64,000 nt of DNA from CAWBLP01 sp963789495. GTDB taxonomy: Bacteria > Pseudomonadota > Alphaproteobacteria > Acetobacterales > Acetobacteraceae. The translations under genes and the position numbers were made by a program. The notes under the pieces were generated by a model that saw nothing but the letters and a program-made list of their open reading frames with translations, searched no databases and was not told the origin of the DNA. Position 1 is the first letter of the stretch. Every line of letters begins with the position of its first letter. Of this stretch, positions 59,097-64,000 are shown piece by piece. The stretch lies in NCBI GenBank assembly GCA_963789495.1, contig CAWBLP010000005.1, forward strand, positions 310,001 to 374,000, given 5' to 3'.

Positions 59097-59163
59097 TTTG
59101 TACCAAGTGATTGAGCAACTGGCAGTCGGGGACAGCAAGCGGCGTGCCAGGAGAATCCGGTTC

Positions 59164-59174
59164 GTATACTGACG
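59164..59174 (-). promoter_or_regulatory. CGTCAGTATAC motif before the nitroreductase-ABC operon
   Basis: On the minus strand this reads CGTCAGTATAC, identical to the motif before the molybdenum hydroxylase operon, 68 bases upstream of the nitroreductase ATG. The divergent gap of 228 bases shows no other clear signal. Confidence 0.3.
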
Positions 59175-59324
59175 AGACCGCGCGGGCTGCGTACTGATGC
59201 ATGCATGGGAATCGGGCAGCGACACATTCGGTTGGTTGAAAACTGTGCATGACCGTGTCGCTGCACGCGGGCTACCATTGGATCTGCACGCCGAGTCCAA
59301 TCCGGCCTATGCTAGTCGCCGGAC

Positions 59325-60020
59325 ATGACCGGATTCTGGCAGCAATTCGAACCATCGGCGCCCATCGATACGATCGCAGTATCGGACCAATTCGTGGCGC
59401 GCATGCCCGACGGTTCCGGACTTGCGCTGCCGTTGCGGGACCTTGGCGAGACGGCGGTGGCCGGGCTGATTGCCAACCAGGCGTCGTTCGAGGTCGTGGA
59501 GCGGATCGCCGGCTGGATGGCGGATCGCGCCGCGCCGGTCCGGCCGGACATTGTTGCCGGGCTTCCCACGCTGGGGCATATCTGCGCGTTCCTGCTTGCG
59601 CGCCGCCTGGGTCATGCCAACTGGATCGCATTGGGTACGACCCGCAAACTCTGGTACGACGAAGCGCTGTCGGTGCCGCTCGCTTCGATCACGTCACCGA
59701 TCGCGGGACGACGCCTGTGGCTGGATCCTCGCCTGTTGCCGCGGCTGCAAGGGCGCCGCGTGCTGCTGGTGGATGACGTGATCAGCACCGGCAGCTCCGC
59801 GCAGGCGGGCCTGTCAGTGCTTGAGGCGGCCGGTACGCGTCCCACCGCGTTATGCGTTGCCATGGTGCAGGGCAATCGCTGGCAGGCCGTCTGGCCTGCG
59901 GACATTCCTGTGCTGGGGGCCTTCGCGACCCCCTTGTTCACGCGCGGCCCTGCCGGATGGAGCCCTGTGCCGGGAAGCGCCGTGACGGATTGCTGCGGCG
60001 TGCCGACAACCGATGCGTAG
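59325..60020 (+). CDS. Phosphoribosyltransferase-family protein
   Basis: A 231-residue type I PRTase. The PRPP loop reads RVLLVDDVISTGSSAQAGL, with the two acidic residues and TGSS. IVAGLPTLGHICAFLLARRLG forms the preceding core, similar to adenine-type PRTases. A purine-like base is the probable substrate, which would link the island to base salvage (inference). It is divergent from the nitroreductase operon. Confidence 0.85.
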   Translation: MTGFWQQFEPSAPIDTIAVSDQFVARMPDGSGLALPLRDLGETAVAGLIANQASFEVVERIAGWMADRAAPVRPDIVAGLPTLGHICAFLLARRLGHANWIALGTTRKLWYDEALSVPLASITSPIAGRRLWLDPRLLPRLQGRRVLLVDDVISTGSSAQAGLSVLEAAGTRPTALCVAMVQGNRWQAVWPADIPVLGAFATPLFTRGPAGWSPVPGSAVTDCCGVPTTDA

Positions 60021-60033
60021 ACGGTCCTGGGGC

Positions 60034-60702
60034 CTAGCTTGCAGTCTCATAGATGCCGAGATGCAGATCAGTTGGATACCAGCCGGCGACCGGATTGAAC
60101 TCCTGCGGGCAGGCGGACAACGCAACGATACAGTCGATCCACGCTTTGAACATGACGCGGTCGCCAGGCTTTGACGGGCATTCGCCAGTCTCCACCCGCC
60201 CGTCTGGCAGCACCATGACATTCATGAACAGGTTCACCGGCTGTGGCACGAAGAGCTTGCCGGGGACGAACGGAGCCATCGCCCGCCTGAAATTCTGCGT
60301 GCAACTCGGGTGGTCTCCCTGCACGCCATACAGCCGATAGCGATGCTCGTCGCAGGCCGCGGTCAGCAGGTCGTGGACGCCGCAGGTGTCTTCCATCAGC
60401 TGCAGGATCGGGCGCCGCTGGTTGGTGTGGAAGGATTCGCCCGGTCGCGGGCACAGTCGGTTGACCCAGACGCGCGTGTGCATTGCCGACAGGTGCTCAT
60501 CCGGATCGGCGGCGTTGAACGCCCAAAAGTCGCCGGCTTGCTTGCCGCAGGGATCGACGATGCGGAGATACTGACCTGCGTGCACCGTTTCCGCCCAGCC
60601 GGTGGTCGCCGCCACGATCTGGGAATGCACCAGCACCAGCGGTAGACGCCGTTTGCCGTTGAGATCGACTTCCAGTCGTTCCGGCATGACCGGTTCGCTC
60701 AT
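60034..60702 (-). CDS. DUF1989 / urea-carboxylase-associated family protein (second copy)
   Basis: 222 residues with the same pattern as the first copy: YLRIVDPCGKQAGDFWAFNA, DTCGVHDLLTAACDEHRY, HPSCTQNFRRAM, VNLFMNVMV, and ALSACPQEFNPVAGWYP. The paired Cys positions (PxC...NF and SxCPQ) are shared, supporting a conserved site. A good AGGAGAGG ribosome site precedes the ATG. It is convergent with the PRTase gene and bounds the island on the right. Confidence 0.88.
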   Translation of the reverse strand: MSEPVMPERLEVDLNGKRRLPLVLVHSQIVAATTGWAETVHAGQYLRIVDPCGKQAGDFWAFNAADPDEHLSAMHTRVWVNRLCPRPGESFHTNQRRPILQLMEDTCGVHDLLTAACDEHRYRLYGVQGDHPSCTQNFRRAMAPFVPGKLFVPQPVNLFMNVMVLPDGRVETGECPSKPGDRVMFKAWIDCIVALSACPQEFNPVAGWYPTDLHLGIYETAS

Positions 60703-60881
60703 CGCACGCGACCTCTCCTGGGCCTGGCGTCGATGCAGTACGCGGCTGCGCTGCCAGAGCAGGGCCGGAGGAACAGGTTCATGTGGTCAGTCTAGCAAGC
60801 CGCGTGCCGGGACCAAAGGGCAGTGGCTTCACGAGCCCTTAAGCATGTCTCCGCTAATCAAGCTCGTAGCGTCTAGGACCC

Positions 60882-62633
60882 ATGCCGATCGAAACACCGG
60901 ATCAAGCCGCCGCCATGCTGACCCCGGCCGCCATTCAGGCCGAACAGGGATTCCTTGCCGCGGGTCAGAGCCTGGAAGCTGCGATTGAAATTCTCGACCG
61001 GCTGAGCCGGCGGTTTGCCGCCTATGTCGGCGCCTTGACCGATGGGGCACTGGATCAAATGGGCCTGGACCTGGCGACAGCTGGCGGACAGGTTACCCAG
61101 CTTGCCAAAACCCATGCGTCCGAGGCGGCGATATTGGGTTCGTTGACCGAGATCGTCATCGAGATCCACCGGCGCATCGCCGATCTGCAACCGGTTACCC
61201 GCGACGTGGAAATGCTGTCGTTGAGCGCCCGGGTGGTCGCAGGCGGAATGGGTGCAGCCGGCGCCGATTTCTTGATGTTCTCCCAGAGCATCCAAGATGC
61301 CGGTCAGCGCGCGCGGTCTAACCTGCAGCAGATACGGGACGAGCTAAGCCGCATGGATGGCGATCTGGCCTCTGCGTGCCGCGACACGACCGCGTTCACG
61401 GACCGGCACGGCGACGCCATGGAGGCAATTCCCGCACGTCTGACCGCCAATCTCCAGAGTCTGAGCACCCAGCAGCACCTGGCGGCCGATGCCGCCGTCG
61501 CCGCGCAGCAAGGGTCCCAGGACGTAGGTCAGCGTGTCGCCGAACAAATTGTCGCATTGCAGCTTGGGGATATCACGCGCCAGCGTCTCGAGCATGTCCG
61601 GCATGCCGGCGAAGCGCTGTCGCGTGCCGGCCTGCAGTCCCCAATCATCAGCCGACTGCTGGCCGCGCAATTGCGGGATGCGGCCGATGAATTGGGACGC
61701 GAGGGTGAGCTGATCGAGGCCGGCCTCACCCAGCACTCAACCACCGCGCGCGCCATCGGCCAACTCGGCCTTCGATTGCACGGCGAGGCCAGCGATCAGC
61801 GTGGCAACTTCGTCGCTGCATTGGAAACCGATGTCCGGCAGACCGCTTCCCTGCTTGCCGAACTGCGCGGTGCCGACGCCGACATGGATCGTCGCATGGG
61901 GACGGTGCTTGAGACTGTGGGCAGCCTGCTGAAACGCCTGATGCGGGTGCAGGCGGTCGAGGAGGACATCCGCATCATGGGTCTCAATGCGACCCTGAAA
62001 TGCGGACGCCTAGGTATTGTGGGGCGGCCCCTGGCGGCGGTCGCGCAAGAGTTGCGAGCCTGCAGCGCGCGGTTCGCCGGCGATGCCGCTGCCGTGCTAC
62101 TCGACCTGGACCGCCTGCGAACGATTGCGAGCAGCTTGCTCGACCCCGAGCGGGAGGCGCGGCACGTGGCATTGGCGGAAGCGACATCTCGCATGTTGGC
62201 CGCGCTGCAGCGGCTGAGTCAGCTGGAAAGCGATCTGGATGCGGCACTTGCGCAATTGCAGGAGGATACTGGCGAGACCGGCCAACTCGTCAAAGAGGCG
62301 GTGGCACAGTTTTCCGTCCGCCACCGGGTGTCAGCGACCTTGCTTGAGGCGGCCGACGCATTCGCGGCCTGCGCCGGCGATCCGCCGCGCAGTCGCCGCA
62401 GGCCGCCGGGTGACAGACGGGACGTCATCGCCTCGTCGGGAATCAGCAGGGCGCCGCCATCAGGCTCGATCCATCCGTCGACGTCTGAGCACGCCATGCT
62501 GGATAGTATCGCTGCCAACTACACGATGGCACGGGAACGCGAGGTGCATTGCCGTTTCGTCCCATTGCCGGAAGCGCAGGGCGGTGAGCGGACGAATATT
62601 GCCGGCGACGACTTGGCGGATATCCTATTCTGA
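60882..62633 (+). CDS. Soluble methyl-accepting-chemotaxis-like coiled-coil protein
   Basis: 583 residues, almost entirely helical and without membrane spans. Near residues 370-405, IRIMGLNATLKCGRLGIVGR and AAVAQELRACSARF resemble the hairpin tip of chemoreceptor signalling domains (usual NATIEAARAGE...FAVVAEEVRKLA), but several conserved residues differ. It lies next to cheD and cheB on the opposite strand. It may be a cytosolic receptor or scaffold. The C-terminal 100 residues are Pro/Arg-rich and end ITHERTNIAGDD-like, not a receptor pentapeptide. Confidence 0.75.
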   Translation: MPIETPDQAAAMLTPAAIQAEQGFLAAGQSLEAAIEILDRLSRRFAAYVGALTDGALDQMGLDLATAGGQVTQLAKTHASEAAILGSLTEIVIEIHRRIADLQPVTRDVEMLSLSARVVAGGMGAAGADFLMFSQSIQDAGQRARSNLQQIRDELSRMDGDLASACRDTTAFTDRHGDAMEAIPARLTANLQSLSTQQHLAADAAVAAQQGSQDVGQRVAEQIVALQLGDITRQRLEHVRHAGEALSRAGLQSPIISRLLAAQLRDAADELGREGELIEAGLTQHSTTARAIGQLGLRLHGEASDQRGNFVAALETDVRQTASLLAELRGADADMDRRMGTVLETVGSLLKRLMRVQAVEEDIRIMGLNATLKCGRLGIVGRPLAAVAQELRACSARFAGDAAAVLLDLDRLRTIASSLLDPEREARHVALAEATSRMLAALQRLSQLESDLDAALAQLQEDTGETGQLVKEAVAQFSVRHRVSATLLEAADAFAACAGDPPRSRRRPPGDRRDVIASSGISRAPPSGSIHPSTSEHAMLDSIAANYTMAREREVHCRFVPLPEAQGGERTNIAGDDLADILF

Positions 62634-62652
62634 TCGCGTTCTCTGGCCGTTT

Positions 62653-63151
62653 TCAGGCCATGCCGACCGGCACGGCGATGGTCTTCGGCGGTGCTACCGA
62701 CGATGCAAGTTCGCGCACCATGACGCGGCCGATTGAGGTGTGGAACCGGATGAACAGGCCGCGCTGACCACCCGTCCGCCGTGCCAGTATCGGAATGCCG
62801 TAGCGGCGCAACGCTTCCAGTGCCATGTTGACGTTCTGCGTGCCCACCGTCTCGGATTGTGGGCCGAACGGCAGCACCGCAGCGCCGCCGAACACCTTGG
62901 CACGCAGGGCCGTCGGCTGGCAGCCAAGCCGCACCATTGACTGAACCAGCCGGGCGACCGCCACATCACCGTAGCGTGGACTGGGCGTGGACGGACCGCA
63001 GCGTGGCAGCAGGAAGTGATTCATGCCGCCGCAGGCCGAGCCGGCGATCCCAAAGACAGACGGCGACGCAGGATCCCAGTATCGTGCTGACCACGGCAGG
63101 GTCTGCAGAACAGTAGATGGCTCCCGGAGAAAGGAAGATCGGGGTCGTCAC
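62653..63151 (-). pseudogene. cheD: Chemoreceptor glutamine deamidase CheD, frameshifted
   Basis: CheD deamidates receptor Gln residues. The first frame reads IFLSPGAIYCSADPAVVSTI and LGSCVAVCLWDRRLGL with the catalytic Cys; the next frame continues GMNHFLLPRCG with the catalytic His, then FGGAAVLPFG and NVNMALEALRRYGIPI. The break is near 63031, where one extra base in CTG-C-GGC-GGC-ATG shifts the frame; the span is 3n+1 bases. Corrected, it is about 165 residues. It overlaps cheB by ATGA. Confidence 0.85.
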
Positions 63152-64000
63152 CGTCCGGCTCGCACGATCTCCGCCGCCAATCGGTCCAACGGCAACACTT
63201 TGTCGGCCGCGCCCAGGGCGATCGCCTCCTTCGGCATGCCGAACACCACGGAGCTGGCTTCGTCCTGCGCCACGGTCAGCGCGCCGGCTTGCTTCATCTC
63301 CAGCAGCCCATGCGCACCGTCGTCGCCCATGCCGGTCATGATGATGCCCACCCCGTTCGGCCCGACGCTATGCGCGGCAGAGCGGAACAGCACATCGACC
63401 GAGGGCCGATGGCGCGAGACCAGCGGTCCGTCCTTCACTGTCACATAGTAGCGGGCGCCGCTGCGCTGCAGCAGCACGTGGCGGTTGCCCGGGCGCGATC
63501 AGCGCCCGGCCGCGCAGTACCGGCGTCGCCGTCCGCGGCTTCCTTCACCTCCAGCTCGCACAGCCCGTCGAGCCGGCGCGCGAACGCCTCGGTGAATTTC
63601 TCCGGCATGTGCTGCACGATGACGATGCCGGGGCTGACGATGGGCAACGCCTCCAGCACCACGCGCAGCGATTCGGTGCCGCCGGTGGAGGCGCCGATGC
63701 AGATCACTCGCTCGGTGGTGCGCGCCATGGCATGGCTGCGACGTGGGCGGTGGCAGCATCACGTCGGCGCTGAGCTTGCGTGCCGGAGATCCTCGCGGGC
63801 GAGCCGCGCCGGCGGCAGCCGTTGCAGCCGCGCCTGCGCGGCGGCCTTCACTGCCTCGCAAATGCGGGTCTTCGATTCCTTCAGGAACTGCGGCCGTGCC
63901 GACGCGCGGCTTCAGGATCACATCCACCGCGCCGGCTTCCAGCGCCTGCATCAGCGTCTCCGATGCCCTGTTCGGTAAGCGAGGAACACATCACCACCGG
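63148..64000 (-). pseudogene. cheB: Chemotaxis protein-glutamate methylesterase CheB, multiply frameshifted, N terminus outside window
   Basis: Methylesterase domain with an intact triad: Ser in IGASTGGTE, His in VQHMPEKFT, and Asp in GMGDDGAHGL. The end of the response-regulator domain, ALEAGAVDVILKPR, is visible at the right edge. The frame changes several times: near 63490 (CCCGGGCAAC) and 63525 (GCCGGTACTG), each one G too many; near 63745-63790; and near 63890 (GCC-G-CAGTTC). Correcting these gives continuous CheB text such as GDAVLRGRALIAPGNRHVLL. Probably sequence error. Confidence 0.82.

Noticed and set aside
60703..60881. Guanidine or other riboswitch before the DUF1989 gene or the chemotaxis gene
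   Set aside because: No conserved riboswitch core could be recognised; only a ribosome site is visible.

Overview
The window is GC-rich, densely coded chromosomal DNA of an alphaproteobacterium. The divergent tsaD / hemC-hemD-mitofilin-hemY block, COQ9 next to peptide deformylase and S21, an RlmJ-GpsA pair, and the sequence style of the two-partner-secretion proteins fit Rhodospirillales, most likely Acetobacteraceae. That placement is inference from gene content, not from a marker search. No rRNA, tRNA, CRISPR array or insertion sequence was recognised.

Layout. 0-2 kb: the 3' part of fabF, then mltG. 2.2-5.9 kb: a D-2-hydroxyacid dehydrogenase and a thiamine-diphosphate enzyme on the minus strand, divergent from a quinone-oxidoreductase-like protein. 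6-25.2 kb: a two-partner secretion (TPS) locus made of an FhaC/ShlB-type outer-membrane transporter, a 3,943-residue repeat-rich exoprotein, an exported CHAT (caspase-like) TPR lipoprotein and a membrane Ser/Thr kinase with an extracytoplasmic DUF4384-like domain. 25.2-26.3 kb: no recognised gene. 26.3-33.7 kb: a peptide-type solute-binding protein, an Asp/Glu-racemase-like protein, a Nim-like flavoprotein, COQ9, peptide deformylase, S21, a MocR regulator and a degenerate M23 protein. 33.8-43.8 kb: housekeeping genes (hemY, mitofilin, hemD, hemC, tsaD, rlmJ, gpsA, a TPR-sulfotransferase, murJ). 43.9-60.7 kb: a catabolic island with a ureohydrolase, a flavin monooxygenase, two amidohydrolases, two DUF1989 proteins, a three-component molybdenum hydroxylase with an Fe-S/CoxG fusion, a MarR regulator, RidA, a polar amino-acid-type ABC transporter, a nitroreductase and a phosphoribosyltransferase. 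60.9-64 kb: a chemotaxis cluster (soluble receptor-like protein, cheD, cheB).

How genes may work together. The TPS transporter should export the giant exoprotein; the exported CHAT protein and the kinase lie immediately downstream and may process it or sense the cell surface. The 44-61 kb island reads as uptake, hydroxylation, ring opening and deamination of an unidentified nitrogen heterocycle. A MocR regulator and a Nim-like flavoprotein 1.8 kb away share TTGGACC/GGTCCAA-type operator sites.

Caution. Several genes are broken by single-base frame changes (kinase, hemY, sulfotransferase, cheD, repeatedly cheB), and the exoprotein has an in-frame TAG just before a tail that still looks protein-coding. 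The shared pattern suggests sequence error at least as strongly as real gene decay.
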